DNA of 64,000 nt, from assembly GCF_043789415.1 (NCBI RefSeq), contig NZ_JBDLLW010000002.1, positions 434,001-498,000 of the forward strand, given 5' to 3'. This DNA is from Renibacterium sp043789415. GTDB lineage: Bacteria; Actinomycetota; Actinomycetes; Actinomycetales; Micrococcaceae. The translations under genes were made by a program, and so were the position numbers. The notes beneath the pieces are model-generated. The model was not told the origin of the DNA. It was given only the letters and a program-made list of their open reading frames with translations, and ran no database searches. Below, piece after piece: positions 31,618 to 41,305 of this stretch; position 1 is the first letter of the stretch, and each line of letters starts with the position of its first letter.

Positions 31618-34035
31618 TCACAGCAGCGGATTCGCCATCTTCCCGGAGAACTGCAAGCCTCCTGAAGGGTCCGTCAGATCGAGCATCTGCTGATTATTCC
31701 TCAGCTGCAAGCGGTTCAGGCAGGAGAAGTCGAACTCCTCGATGAAGAAGTCATAGCGCTCGAAAGCCGTGAGCAACTCCGGCCGCTCCAGCAGGATCTC
31801 CTTCCGGTAGCTTCTCAGCGATTCCGCCACCTGAGCCCAAAAGGCCTGCTCACTGAGCAACCCTTCACGGTCGAAGATCTCGGCGAGGAAGCGGAAGAAG
31901 CAGTCGAAGACATCGGTGAAGATGGCTAGTGGGCGCTCCGTCAGCGGAATCTGATGCTTGATCCGATTAACCGCTTCAGGTACCTCAAGAGAGTCATCGA
32001 GCAACGAGATCTCCTCGGCGATGTCCTTCATAATCGCCCTCACCGGCAGCCCGTCTTTGAGCACCAGGATGACGTTCTCGCCGTGCGGCATAAAGGCCAG
32101 CTCGTAGCAGACCAAGCAGTGCACCAAAGGCTGAAGATAAGCACGCAAATAAGCTTGCAGCCACTCTTCCGGGCGTACCGCTGCGCGCCGGATATAAGCC
32201 CCGACCAGGCTCTCACCTCGCGCATCGAGATGCAGTAAGGAAGCCATGGTGGCGAGGGTCTCCCCCGATCCGAGCTGCGACAGCGGGCTCTCCCGCCAGA
32301 GGGCTGAGAACATCTTCCGGTAAGCCGAGCTCGCCGGCGCGGCAGCTTCCAGATAGCGATTGTGATAGCCGATAGCGGCGATCTCCCGCAGGATCACCAG
32401 CCCCCGTGATTGCAGCGTCTGGTCCTTGGCCACCAGCTCGTGCAGCCAGTCGTTGATCGCCGGGGTGTCCACCATGTATTCCGGCGAGAGCCCGCGCATG
32501 AAACCCATATTGAGCACTGAGATGGCTGTCTTCAGGTAGCTGCGCTCGGGCTTGGACGTGTTGAAGAAGGTCCGGATCGACTGCTGCGCCTGGTACTCGT
32601 CCTCACTCCGTCCCAGGAAGACGATACGCTGCTGGGCAATTTCGGCGGCGAAGGTGCTCTGCAGCTTGTTCTCCCACTGCCAGGGATGCGCAGGCATCAG
32701 GAAATAGTCCTGCGGGCTGAGACCCAGCGAGAGCAGCTTCTGCTCGAACCCGAGCCGCTGCACCTCACTGAACTCGGCTTCCATCAATTCCTGGTAGCTG
32801 AGCCCGGCAGAGACCGAGAACACCGCGTGGCTGCGCGCCACGGCCACCCAGACCAGTTGGACGGCGGAGCCAGCCTCCGGGGAGAAGGCCAGGAAATCGC
32901 TGCCCCCGAAACCGTGCCTGCCGTTATTGGCGACGAAGCAAGGGTGCCCTTCGGTCATCGAACGCTCGATGTTCTGGAAGGCCGCCGGTCCATCGGCTGC
33001 CGCGAGCTGAGCCGCGCTGAGTGTGGAGCGCGCTTGTTTGAAGGCGTGCGAGGTGAGCGTGCTGCTGAGTTCTTCCAGATAAATCGGCAATTGAACCGGA
33101 TTGATGCCGAGCGTCTCGGCGAAATCGGTGATGAATTCCAGAGCATCGAGCGGCAACTCGGCACCCTCGGCATTGAACCTTTGCAGGCTGGATTCCACGA
33201 TCGACCAGTGCTCAAGCCGCATTCGGCGGGCCTTGAACCGGTACTGCTGCCCGGAGGGCGAGCTGAGCTCGTAGTGTTCCCCGTGGTGCACCGGGAGCAG
33301 GATCCGTTCATGGGAGAACTCCGCGATGGCTTTGCGCACCAGATGGCGGTTGGCGCGCTGCCAGCGCTCCGGAGTGAGGTAATCGGCGAGCATCTCTGCG
33401 CTCTCGGTCAGCCCGGGTGAGGTCTTGCCCGAGAGTGCCTGTGCGGCCCGAGAGGCGGCGAAGTTCTGCCGGGTACAGAAATTCAGCCAGGCCTTTTTAT
33501 CGGGCAGCGGGATCATAGCCTGCTTGACGAAGCCGACTTTAGCGTTGAGAGCCTGAACTTTTTCATTGCGCACATCGGGTTCCACGACTACGCGGCGCAC
33601 CGCTGGGTCGCTGAAGGTATTGGCCATGATGAAGTGCAGCACCTCGGTAGTGAAACCCGGCCTGACCAGCCCCTCTGCGGGGGCGACCAGGAAGTGCATG
33701 CCGAGATCGCCCCGCTGCACCGGATAGGCCTTGCCCACCGGATCGCTGGCTGGATCGTAGCGTTCGAGCAGGAACGCCGGACGATCGTCGACAAAGCCCA
33801 GGTAGGCATGATGGGTCGAGGACTCGTCGATCTGCCGGTAGGCCTCACGCACCTGCTCAACGCTGTGACCGAGCATTCCCCAGAACCGCGCGCGCTCCTG
33901 GGACACCCAGGAGTGCAATAGCTCGGCGTCGTGCTCGGGGCTGAAGCGTCGTAGGCTAAAGCGCAGCGCGTTCGGCCGAGTCTCCTCCGCAACTGGCACT
34001 CGATCCAAAACGGTCTCTGGCTTGGGGGCGTTCAT
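31618..34035 (-). CDS. Fused siderophore acyltransferase and NIS synthetase (DesC-DesD)
   Basis: This 805-residue protein joins two enzymes. Residues of about 20 to 190 form a GNAT-like acyltransferase (LRFSLRRFSPEHDAELLHSW, then LGMHFLVAPAEG and VVVEPDVRNEKVQALNAKVGF), which acylates N-hydroxycadaverine. The rest is an IucA/IucC synthetase (LPAHPWQWENK type motif seen as FLMPAHPWQWENKL; SIRTFFNTSKPERSYLKTAI; YHNRYLEAAAP), which links the units with ATP. In desferrioxamine producers desC and desD are usually separate genes. It overlaps the hydroxylase gene by four bases. The product should be a desferrioxamine-like hydroxamate. Confidence 0.9.
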   Translation of the reverse strand: MNAPKPETVLDRVPVAEETRPNALRFSLRRFSPEHDAELLHSWVSQERARFWGMLGHSVEQVREAYRQIDESSTHHAYLGFVDDRPAFLLERYDPASDPVGKAYPVQRGDLGMHFLVAPAEGLVRPGFTTEVLHFIMANTFSDPAVRRVVVEPDVRNEKVQALNAKVGFVKQAMIPLPDKKAWLNFCTRQNFAASRAAQALSGKTSPGLTESAEMLADYLTPERWQRANRHLVRKAIAEFSHERILLPVHHGEHYELSSPSGQQYRFKARRMRLEHWSIVESSLQRFNAEGAELPLDALEFITDFAETLGINPVQLPIYLEELSSTLTSHAFKQARSTLSAAQLAAADGPAAFQNIERSMTEGHPCFVANNGRHGFGGSDFLAFSPEAGSAVQLVWVAVARSHAVFSVSAGLSYQELMEAEFSEVQRLGFEQKLLSLGLSPQDYFLMPAHPWQWENKLQSTFAAEIAQQRIVFLGRSEDEYQAQQSIRTFFNTSKPERSYLKTAISVLNMGFMRGLSPEYMVDTPAINDWLHELVAKDQTLQSRGLVILREIAAIGYHNRYLEAAAPASSAYRKMFSALWRESPLSQLGSGETLATMASLLHLDARGESLVGAYIRRAAVRPEEWLQAYLRAYLQPLVHCLVCYELAFMPHGENVILVLKDGLPVRAIMKDIAEEISLLDDSLEVPEAVNRIKHQIPLTERPLAIFTDVFDCFFRFLAEIFDREGLLSEQAFWAQVAESLRSYRKEILLERPELLTAFERYDFFIEEFDFSCLNRLQLRNNQQMLDLTDPSGGLQFSGKMANPLL

Positions 34036-35471
34036 CGGGCCACCTCTGCTAGTGAAGTCCTGGTTGATCGGGCGTTCTCTGCTGCCATTCTGGCCGGAGT
34101 GTTCTGGGTGAAGGCGGAAGGCTGATCAACGGCGCCGAACTCCTGGAAGGCGATCCGCCGCTCCACGGCGTAGTATTCCCAGCCCAGCACTTCCCGAATA
34201 ATGCAAGAGTTACGGTAAGCGCCCATGCCCAGATCCGGAGCGGCAAAACCGTGGCTGTGCAGTTCGGCATTCTGCACGAAGATCTCGCCGGGCTCGGCGG
34301 AGATCGAGTACCAGCGGTCCACCTCGAAACGACCTTCCTCGTCGAAGTTGATCCGCTCCCGCACCCCCGAGAGGAATTCCGGCTCACGGTAGCAATAGCC
34401 GGTGGCGAAGACCAGTCCCGCGGTCTCCAGTTCGAGGTCGCTCTGCTGTTCGATCTGCCGGAGCCGCACCCGGAAGCCAGCCTGCTCCGAGCTCGCTGCC
34501 TGCACTGCCTCGACCGAGGAATTCGTGATCAACCGGGTGCGCACCGGGCCATCCAGTGAACGCTGGTAGAGCAGATCGTAGATCGCGTTGATCAGTTCGG
34601 CATCGATGCCTTTGTAGAGACCCTTCTGCTCGGCGCCGAGTCGGTCCCGTTCGCTCAGTGGCAGCGCGTGGAAGTAGTCCACATATTCAGGGCTGGTCAT
34701 CTCCAGAGTCAGCTTGGTGTACTCCAGCGGGAAGAAACGGGGCGAGCGAGTCACCCAGTTGAGCTGATAACCATGCGCGGGCTGCTCGCTGAGCAAGTCG
34801 AAGTACACTTCGGCGGCGCTTTGCCCGGAGCCCACCACGGTGATCGAACTCAGTTTCTGCAGTTCGGCCTTGCGGTTCAGATAGTCGGCGTTGTGCAGTG
34901 CCAGCGCGCCGGGAAGCGCGACGTCGTGCTCCGCGAGCTCTGAGTTCAACGCCCGCAGCGCGGCCGGTAGGAAGGGCACCGATCCGGTCCCGAGGACGAG
35001 CTTGCGAGCCTGCAAGAGCTGCGGCCCATCAGGCCCCGTGACCTGGACGGTGTAGCGCCCCTGGGCATAATCCACCGCGGTCACTTCGCTGCTGAATCGC
35101 ACACTGGGCAATTGGGCAGCCACCCACTGACAGTACTTGTTGTACTCCGCCCGCAGCGGGTAGAAGTTCTCCCGGATGTAGAAGGGGTAGAGCCGCCCTG
35201 CGTTCTTGAGGTAGTTCAGGAACGAATACGGCGACGTCGGATCGGCCATCGTCACCAGATCGGCCATAAAAGGCACTTGCAGATGCGCTTCGGAGAGCAT
35301 CATGCCGGGGTGCCAGTCGAAACCGGTGGAGCGTTCCAAGAACACCGTCCTCAGTTCGGCGATGGGTTCGGTGAGCGCGGCGAGGCCGAGGTTGAAAGGC
35401 CCGACGCCGATGCCGAGCAAGTCGTACACAACGGGGGCTTCGGACGCGGTTCCGGAAGCAGAAGTAGTCAC
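34032..35471 (-). CDS. desB: Lysine/cadaverine N-hydroxylase (DesB-like)
   Basis: The 479-residue flavin monooxygenase has an FAD motif GIGVGPFNLGLAAL, an NADPH motif VVGSGQSAAEVYFDLL and the C-terminal ATGY (VFATGYCYREPEFL). It hydroxylates the terminal amine of cadaverine with NADPH and oxygen. Its position between the decarboxylase and the fused synthetase makes the order des A-B-CD. Confidence 0.92.
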   Translation of the reverse strand: MTTSASGTASEAPVVYDLLGIGVGPFNLGLAALTEPIAELRTVFLERSTGFDWHPGMMLSEAHLQVPFMADLVTMADPTSPYSFLNYLKNAGRLYPFYIRENFYPLRAEYNKYCQWVAAQLPSVRFSSEVTAVDYAQGRYTVQVTGPDGPQLLQARKLVLGTGSVPFLPAALRALNSELAEHDVALPGALALHNADYLNRKAELQKLSSITVVGSGQSAAEVYFDLLSEQPAHGYQLNWVTRSPRFFPLEYTKLTLEMTSPEYVDYFHALPLSERDRLGAEQKGLYKGIDAELINAIYDLLYQRSLDGPVRTRLITNSSVEAVQAASSEQAGFRVRLRQIEQQSDLELETAGLVFATGYCYREPEFLSGVRERINFDEEGRFEVDRWYSISAEPGEIFVQNAELHSHGFAAPDLGMGAYRNSCIIREVLGWEYYAVERRIAFQEFGAVDQPSAFTQNTPARMAAENARSTRTSLAEVAR

Positions 35472-35474
35472 GGT

Positions 35475-37145
35475 TCAGGATTCTTTCGAGACGGGAGCGG
35501 AATCGGTGGGGGAAGCGCTCGGTTCGGTGGACGAGTTGAGGCTCGCGGCATGGCTCAAGGTCCTGCCGTGGCCGCGGAGCAATTCAATGACAGCGCGCAG
35601 ATCCGCTGCCGATGCCTCAGGGTTGAGCAGGGTGAATTTCAGATAGGCAGCCCCCTTGAAGACGGTGCCAGCCACCACCGCCTCGCCGGAGGCGAAGAGC
35701 CTGGCCCGGATCTGCTGATTGAGCCGGTCGAGCTGGGATCCGCTCCAGAAGGCAGCCGGTGAAGAGCTGGACGGACCTTCGGGGCGGGGCAGGTAGCGGA
35801 AGACCAGGGTGCTCAGCGCGGGTTCGGCGACGACTTCGAATTCCGGGTCGTCCTGCAGCAGGCGGTAGACCTGATGGCTCAGCTCCACGATCCGGTCAAT
35901 CATCGCCCCCACCCCCTCGGCACCCAGCACTCGCAGGGTCAACCAGAGCTTGAGCGCATCGAAGCGCCTGGTGGTCTGAATTGATTTATCCACCTGGTTC
36001 GGGATCTCTGCCCGAGCAGCAGAAGCCGGGTTGAGATAGTCGGCGTAGTAGGTGACATAGGAGAGGGACTCCCGGCTTCGCACCAGAACCGCGGAGGAGG
36101 ACACCGGCTGGAAGAAAGTTTTGTGGTAATCCACGGTGATCGAATCTGCCAGTTCGATACCGGATAAACAGTCACGGTGCTTCACCGAAGTGATCAGACC
36201 ACCGCCATAGGCGGCGTCGACGTGGAACCACGCATCGTAGTGCTCAGCGAGTTCGGCAATCCCCGGCAAAGGGTCGATCGAACCGAAATCGGTGGTACCC
36301 GCGGTGCCCACCACTGCCATCGCTTGCAAGCCTGCGGCCTCGCACTCGGCGAGCGCTTGGCGCAGCGCCGCGAGATCCAGCCGCTGCTCGGCGTCCACCT
36401 TGATCGGAACCACCGAGTCGTAGCCCAGGCCCAGCATGGAGGCGGATTTCTGCACTGAGAAATGCGCCAGCTCTGAGGCGAAGATTCGGAATCTATCCAG
36501 GATCAGCGGCAGGCGCGGCGCTTCACCTTCAAAACCCGGCAGACCGGCGTCGTACTTCTCGCGAACTCCGGCGACCGCGTGGTTCCGTGCCATCAGCAAA
36601 GCTTGCTGGTTCGACTGGCTACCCCCTGAGGTGAAGACGCCGTCCGACTGCTCACCGAGGCCCAGCCGGGCGGCGGTCCAGTCGATTAACTTGCGTTCTA
36701 TCAGGGTTGCCCCGGCACTTTGATCCCAAGTGTCCATCGAGGAGTTCAGCGCACTCAGCACCGTCTCTCCGGCGAGCGCCGGGATCACCACGGGGCAATT
36801 CAGATGAGCTGCATAGCGCGGGGGGTGGAAATACACGGCATCGCGCAGATAGGTGTCCTTGAGTTCCTCCAGGGCCGGTTCCAGACTGTGCAACGGCTGG
36901 TCGAGATCCACCCGGTCCACCACCTCTTGGACCTGTCGTGGGGAACGCCCGGTAAAGGGCCTGTCGGTCTGCGCGATCTTCTCCGCGACCATGGTCGCTG
37001 CTTGGATCACGCTGGAGAGATATCCAGAACTGGTGCGCTGCTGGAAGAGGTGGTCGGTGACGTCCACCTCTTCCGCAGCGACGCGGTAAGAGGTACTAGC
37101 TTCGGTCGGATCGAGAGTGCTCTGATGCGCGGATGAACCTGGCAC
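35475..37145 (-). CDS. desA: PLP-dependent lysine decarboxylase (DesA-like)
   Basis: The 556-residue group II decarboxylase carries TSGGSQSNQQALLMARN (PLP phosphate region), VDAAYGGG and the Schiff-base Lys in TVDYHKTFFQ. It converts lysine to cadaverine, the first step of desferrioxamine synthesis. The operon is preceded by an IdeR/DtxR-like box about 22 bases before its start, so iron should repress it. Confidence 0.9.
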   Translation of the reverse strand: MPGSSAHQSTLDPTEASTSYRVAAEEVDVTDHLFQQRTSSGYLSSVIQAATMVAEKIAQTDRPFTGRSPRQVQEVVDRVDLDQPLHSLEPALEELKDTYLRDAVYFHPPRYAAHLNCPVVIPALAGETVLSALNSSMDTWDQSAGATLIERKLIDWTAARLGLGEQSDGVFTSGGSQSNQQALLMARNHAVAGVREKYDAGLPGFEGEAPRLPLILDRFRIFASELAHFSVQKSASMLGLGYDSVVPIKVDAEQRLDLAALRQALAECEAAGLQAMAVVGTAGTTDFGSIDPLPGIAELAEHYDAWFHVDAAYGGGLITSVKHRDCLSGIELADSITVDYHKTFFQPVSSSAVLVRSRESLSYVTYYADYLNPASAARAEIPNQVDKSIQTTRRFDALKLWLTLRVLGAEGVGAMIDRIVELSHQVYRLLQDDPEFEVVAEPALSTLVFRYLPRPEGPSSSSPAAFWSGSQLDRLNQQIRARLFASGEAVVAGTVFKGAAYLKFTLLNPEASAADLRAVIELLRGHGRTLSHAASLNSSTEPSASPTDSAPVSKES

Positions 37146-37167
37146 GGGGAAACCTTCGCCTTCTAAG

Positions 37168-37186
37168 TTAGGTAAGACTATCCTTA
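37168..37186. promoter_or_regulatory. IdeR/DtxR iron box
   Basis: TTAGGTAAGACTATCCTTA matches the 19-bp consensus TTAGGTTAGGCTAACCTAA at 15 positions. It lies just upstream of desA. Known function of such boxes: binding of the iron-loaded repressor, so the siderophore genes are expected to be expressed under iron limitation. Confidence 0.75.
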
Positions 37187-37233
37187 CTTAATTTAAAAGT
37201 GCTGGGCAATGCCGCGACGCAAAGTGTGAGGAG

Positions 37234-38604
37234 TCACACAGCCGTGGGTTCCTTGGCCGGTTGCTCGAAGTGATCATCGGTGTTCATGGTGGCTTCATCG
37301 AAGGGCTCTGCTCCGCTGAGTACCCGATCCACCTTAGGCCGATCGATCTCCTTCACCCAGGTACCCATCAGCACGGTGGCCACGGCATTTCCGGTGAAGT
37401 TAGTCAGCGCCCGAGCTTCTGACATGAACCTGTCGATGCCGACGATCACACCGACGCCGTTCAGCAAGTCCGGCCGGTGTGCCTGCAGCCCGGCAGCCAG
37501 GGTGGCCAAGCCGGCCCCGCTCACGCCGGCGGCACCCTTGGAGGCGATGATCATGAAGACCAGCAGGGAGATCTGTTCCCCCATGTCCATCTGCACACCC
37601 ATGGCATTGGCCACGAAGAGCGAGGCCATGGTCAAGTAAATCGCGGTGCCATCCAAGTTGAAGGAGTAACCGGTGGGCACCGTGACGCCGACCACCGGCT
37701 TGGAAACCCCGAGGTGCTCCATCTTGGCGATCAACCGGGGCAACGCCGCCTCCGAGGAAGAGGTGGAGAAGATCAGCAGGTACTCACGGCCGAGGTACTT
37801 CATCAGCTTGAAGATGTTCACCCGAGTGAAGAGGTAGAGCACCCCACCGAGCACCACCGCGATGAAGACGATGCAGGTCAGATAGAAGCCGATCATCAGT
37901 ACAAGCATTGACTGCACAGCCTGGAAACCGGTAGCGCCCACCACAGCGGCAATGGCGCCGAAGGCTCCGATCGGAGCGAGCCACATCACCATCATCAGGA
38001 TCCGGAAGACCAGGGCCTGGGCGACTTTGACGGCGCGCAGGATCGGCTCCCCGGATTTGCCCATCCGCTGGACGGCGAAGCCAACCAGGATCGCCACGAA
38101 GAGGGTCGGCAGCACCGGGATGCCCGGCGGAATGATCTCGATCAGGAAGTCGAAGAGCGCATTGCCGGTGCCACCGCTGCCGGAAGGTTTATAGGCCTGC
38201 AGTTTGAGGCCCTCCCCCGGGTGCAGGAAGTTGCCCACCACCAGGCCGATCGCCAGCGCAAAGGTGGACATCACCAGGAAGTAGATCAATGCCAGACCGC
38301 CGACTTTGCCGATGGTCACCGCCTTGGCGATCGAGCCGATGCCGGTCACGATGGTGCAGAAGATCACAGGTGCGATGAGCATCTTAATCAGATCGACGAA
38401 AATATCACCGAGCGGCTTGAGCGCGGTGGCGAAGTTGCTGGTCGGGGTCTTGGGATCCGCGGTGGCCTGACCGATCAGTCCGATCACCACACCGAGCAGT
38501 ACCGCAGCGATAACCGCGATATAGAGCCAATGGGTTTTGTCCAAGCCGCGTTTCCGCCCCGTCTGCGGCTTGGCTGCTGTTGATTCTCCACGTTGAGAAC
38601 TCAT
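37234..38604 (-). CDS. dctA: C4-dicarboxylate/proton symporter (DctA family)
   Basis: The 456-residue protein of the dicarboxylate/amino acid:cation symporter family has eight membrane helices and two hairpins, with the Ser-rich motif FSTSSSEAALPRLI and the TGYSFNLDGTAIYL motif. It imports succinate, fumarate or malate. It is divergent from a CitA/DcuS-type kinase and regulator, the usual arrangement for dctA control. Confidence 0.88.
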   Translation of the reverse strand: MSSQRGESTAAKPQTGRKRGLDKTHWLYIAVIAAVLLGVVIGLIGQATADPKTPTSNFATALKPLGDIFVDLIKMLIAPVIFCTIVTGIGSIAKAVTIGKVGGLALIYFLVMSTFALAIGLVVGNFLHPGEGLKLQAYKPSGSGGTGNALFDFLIEIIPPGIPVLPTLFVAILVGFAVQRMGKSGEPILRAVKVAQALVFRILMMVMWLAPIGAFGAIAAVVGATGFQAVQSMLVLMIGFYLTCIVFIAVVLGGVLYLFTRVNIFKLMKYLGREYLLIFSTSSSEAALPRLIAKMEHLGVSKPVVGVTVPTGYSFNLDGTAIYLTMASLFVANAMGVQMDMGEQISLLVFMIIASKGAAGVSGAGLATLAAGLQAHRPDLLNGVGVIVGIDRFMSEARALTNFTGNAVATVLMGTWVKEIDRPKVDRVLSGAEPFDEATMNTDDHFEQPAKEPTAV

Positions 38605-38754
38605 GTCTTCCTCTTGCCTTTCTCTCTTCGGCCTCAGTTAGGCTGGTGATCGCGCAACTCTCAGCCTGCCTATGATTGTGACTGGGGTCACTATTGCGTT
38701 CATATTGTTCATGGCCATTATCCATTTGCGGCCGAGGTTTTCGGGGAGGCAGCT

Positions 38755-40353
38755 ATGCGAGGCTGGAGCATTGCTCGGCAGCTCTTCCTCGGATCCCTAC
38801 TCTTCGTCACGGTGATCACCAGCCTCGTCGTACTGCTGGCCTTCCTCGATTCGCGGGATCATGCCTATGCTCAGGCCGAGCGGAATAGCACGGCAATAGC
38901 CACCACCCTGGCGGATTCGCCGCTGCTGCAAACAGCCGCCGCCTCCGCCGACCCCTCGGCGATCTTGCAGCCCTACGCTGAGGCGGTACTGGTCGGCACC
39001 AAGGTCGATTTCATCACCATCATGGCTCCGGATCGTACCCGCTGGACGCATCCCGACCCGAGCCAGATCGGCAAACCTTACATCGGCTCAGTCGATCAGG
39101 CGCTCGCCGGGCACACCTTCACCGAAATCGCGGCCGGCGTCCTCGGCCCTTCCGTGCGCAGTATCGTGCCAGTCAAGGATTCGGCCGGCAAAGTGGTGGC
39201 CATGGTCTCCGTCGGAGTGACCGTGAGCACGGTGGAGATCACCCTGAATGCCAGGATCCCGCTGATCATCGGCTTAGGACTCACGCTGCTCGCGGTTGGT
39301 GGCCTGGTCTCCTGGTTACTGGGGCGCTATCTGCGCCGGATCACTCTGGGCTGGGGGCCGAAACGCCTCGGCCAGCTGTTCTCCTACTACGAATCTGTGC
39401 TGCACTCGGTGCGGGACGGTTTGGTGCTGGTGGATCAGCGGGGTGAACTGGTGATGTACAACGATCAGGCGGCCGATCTGCTCGGGGTTCCTCGCCCGGC
39501 CGAAAAAGCAGAGCCACCCGCCCTGGAGAGCCTGGAATTACCGGACTCGCTCAAAGAGCTGCTGGCCAGTGGACGCAGCGTCCGCGACGAGATCCATCTG
39601 ACCGCGGACCGCCTGCTGGTAGTCAGCCAGGAACCGGCGACCTTGCCCGGCGGGCACCGCACAGGAGGCACTGTGACCACTTTGCAGGACCATACCGATC
39701 TACGCCGTCTAGGAGACGAGCTCCGTTCCTCTCAGACTTTCACCGATGCGCTGCGCGCGCAGACTCATGAGCACGCCAATAGGATGCACACGGTGGTTTC
39801 TCTGCTGGAGTTGGGCCGCACCGAGCAGGCCCTGGCCTTCGCCACCGAGGATCTCAGCCTGAGTCAGCACCTGGTGGACGAGGTGATAGACGCCGAGAAG
39901 GAACCCGTGCTCGCCGCGCTGCTGATGGGCAAGCTGGCGCAAGCCGCTGAGTTGGCCATTGAATTGCGGGTCTCTTGGGACGAAAGCGTCTCACTGGAAC
40001 AGGTAGCACCGCATGACGTACTCACCATCGTGGGGAACTTGCTGGATAACGCCATGGACGCCGCAGCACTGACCCCGAGTAGTGCAGCCGCTCGCTGGGT
40101 TTCCCTGGAGCTGCGCCGTGAAGGCGACCAGGCACTGCTCCGAGTGAGCGACAGCGGCCCCGGTGTGGAACTGAGCGATGCCTCGATGATCTTCCAGCGA
40201 GGTTTCAGCACCAAGGAGGCCGATGAAACCGGCCGTGGGATCGGCCTGGCGCTGGTACGTCAGACAGTGCTGCGACTCGGCGGCGAACTCTCTTTGGATT
40301 CCGGTGAGGCGGGGGCCGTGTTCACCGTCCGGCTACCCCTAGCTGCCTTATGA
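38755..40353 (+). CDS. Sensor histidine kinase, CitA/DcuS/DctS type
   Basis: The 532-residue kinase has two membrane helices (residues of about 10-32 and 178-200) around an extracellular sensing domain (LVGTKVDFITIMAPDRTRWT, a CitA-like PAS fold), then a cytoplasmic PAS (ESVLHSVRDGLVLVDQRGEL), a SpoOB-type phosphoacceptor helix with His in LRAQTHEHANRMHTV, and an ATPase domain with the N-box IVGNLLDNAMDA and GRGIGLALV. Its ligand is probably a C4-dicarboxylate or citrate, in line with the divergent dctA. It overlaps its regulator by four bases. Confidence 0.9.
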   Translation: MRGWSIARQLFLGSLLFVTVITSLVVLLAFLDSRDHAYAQAERNSTAIATTLADSPLLQTAAASADPSAILQPYAEAVLVGTKVDFITIMAPDRTRWTHPDPSQIGKPYIGSVDQALAGHTFTEIAAGVLGPSVRSIVPVKDSAGKVVAMVSVGVTVSTVEITLNARIPLIIGLGLTLLAVGGLVSWLLGRYLRRITLGWGPKRLGQLFSYYESVLHSVRDGLVLVDQRGELVMYNDQAADLLGVPRPAEKAEPPALESLELPDSLKELLASGRSVRDEIHLTADRLLVVSQEPATLPGGHRTGGTVTTLQDHTDLRRLGDELRSSQTFTDALRAQTHEHANRMHTVVSLLELGRTEQALAFATEDLSLSQHLVDEVIDAEKEPVLAALLMGKLAQAAELAIELRVSWDESVSLEQVAPHDVLTIVGNLLDNAMDAAALTPSSAAARWVSLELRREGDQALLRVSDSGPGVELSDASMIFQRGFSTKEADETGRGIGLALVRQTVLRLGGELSLDSGEAGAVFTVRLPLAAL

Positions 40354-41048
40354 GCGAGACTCAGGCAATTCGGGTGCTGGTGGTTGACGATGAGCCGATC
40401 ATGGCGGAGGCTCATGCCTTTTATGTGCATCGGCTGGCAGGTTTCGAACTCGCCGGAGTGACCCATGACGGGCAGAACACTCTGCGATTCGTCAATGAGG
40501 CCTCAGCCGCTGGTCATCCGGTGGATGTGCTGCTGTTGGATATGAATCTGCCCGATCTGCATGGGCTGGACGTCGCCCGGCGGCTGCGTTCCTCTGGTCA
40601 ACCAGTGGACATCATCGCAATCACCGCGGTGCGTGACTTGGAGGTGGTGCGACGTGCGATCTCGGTGGGCATTGTGCAATATCTGATCAAGCCCTTCAGC
40701 TACGCTGCTTTCGCCGAGAAGCTGGAGAACTACCGGCAATTCCGTGAGCAACTCGATACCGGCACGGCACCCTCACAGCAACAGGTGGACCAAGCGCTCG
40801 CCACCCTGCGGGCCCCGGTGGCCGGAGGCCTGCCCAAAGGACTTTCCAGCGGTACGCTGCACGTCGTGGTGGAATTCCTGAAGTCCACGAAGCAGCCGAT
40901 CTCGGCTCAGCAACTCACGGAGGCCACCGGCATCTCCCGGGTCACCGCCCGACGCTATCTGGAATACCTCGCGGATCAGGGATCGGTGCGGCGGGCGCCG
41001 CGGTACGGCAGCCCGGGGCGCCCGGAGAACGAATACAGCTGGAATTGA
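40350..41048 (+). CDS. Response regulator, CitB/DcuR type
   Basis: The 232-residue protein has a receiver domain with the acidic pocket VVDDEP and phospho-Asp in VLLLDMNLPDLHG and the Lys of IKPFSYAAF, followed by a helix-turn-helix of the CitB type (ISAQQLTEATGISRVTARRY). It should activate dctA when phosphorylated by the kinase upstream. Confidence 0.9.
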   Translation: MSETQAIRVLVVDDEPIMAEAHAFYVHRLAGFELAGVTHDGQNTLRFVNEASAAGHPVDVLLLDMNLPDLHGLDVARRLRSSGQPVDIIAITAVRDLEVVRRAISVGIVQYLIKPFSYAAFAEKLENYRQFREQLDTGTAPSQQQVDQALATLRAPVAGGLPKGLSSGTLHVVVEFLKSTKQPISAQQLTEATGISRVTARRYLEYLADQGSVRRAPRYGSPGRPENEYSWN

Positions 41049-41143
41049 GGACGCCGTCCGGGCCGAGTCGATCAACGCAACCTGACCCATCACGCAAGAC
41101 GTCCGTGATACAGGCTGAAACAAGTCAAGTAAGTAACGATAAA

Positions 41144-41278
41144 ATGCCGGACTGGCGCAAAAATATCCAAGAAAAACCCGACCAGCCCTGGACCACCAAA
41201 CCCAGCGAAGCAGGAAATGATCGTCATTTATCCACGGCTGAGCTGAAGAAGGCAAGCGCTAACCACACAAAAATCTAA
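41144..41278 (+). CDS. Small polar protein, uncertain
   Basis: ATG at 41144 begins MPDWRKNIQEKPDQPWTTKP and the protein ends with AELKKASANHTKI after 44 residues. It is hydrophilic and Lys-rich, with only a weak AAGTAACG upstream. It marks the start of an AT-rich stretch (about 41.1-43.1 kb) unlike the flanking genes in base composition. Confidence 0.35.
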   Translation: MPDWRKNIQEKPDQPWTTKPSEAGNDRHLSTAELKKASANHTKI

Positions 41279-41305
41279 GAATAAAACCTCGAACAAAACA
41301 ATGCA

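Noticed and set aside
32686..33420. 244-codon plus-strand frame within the siderophore synthetase gene
   Set aside because: Antisense to a clear IucA/IucC domain; Arg/Glu/His-rich with no known fold.
37146..37233. Riboswitch upstream of the siderophore or dctA genes
   Set aside because: The spacer is explained by the iron box and a short promoter; no conserved riboswitch core is seen.
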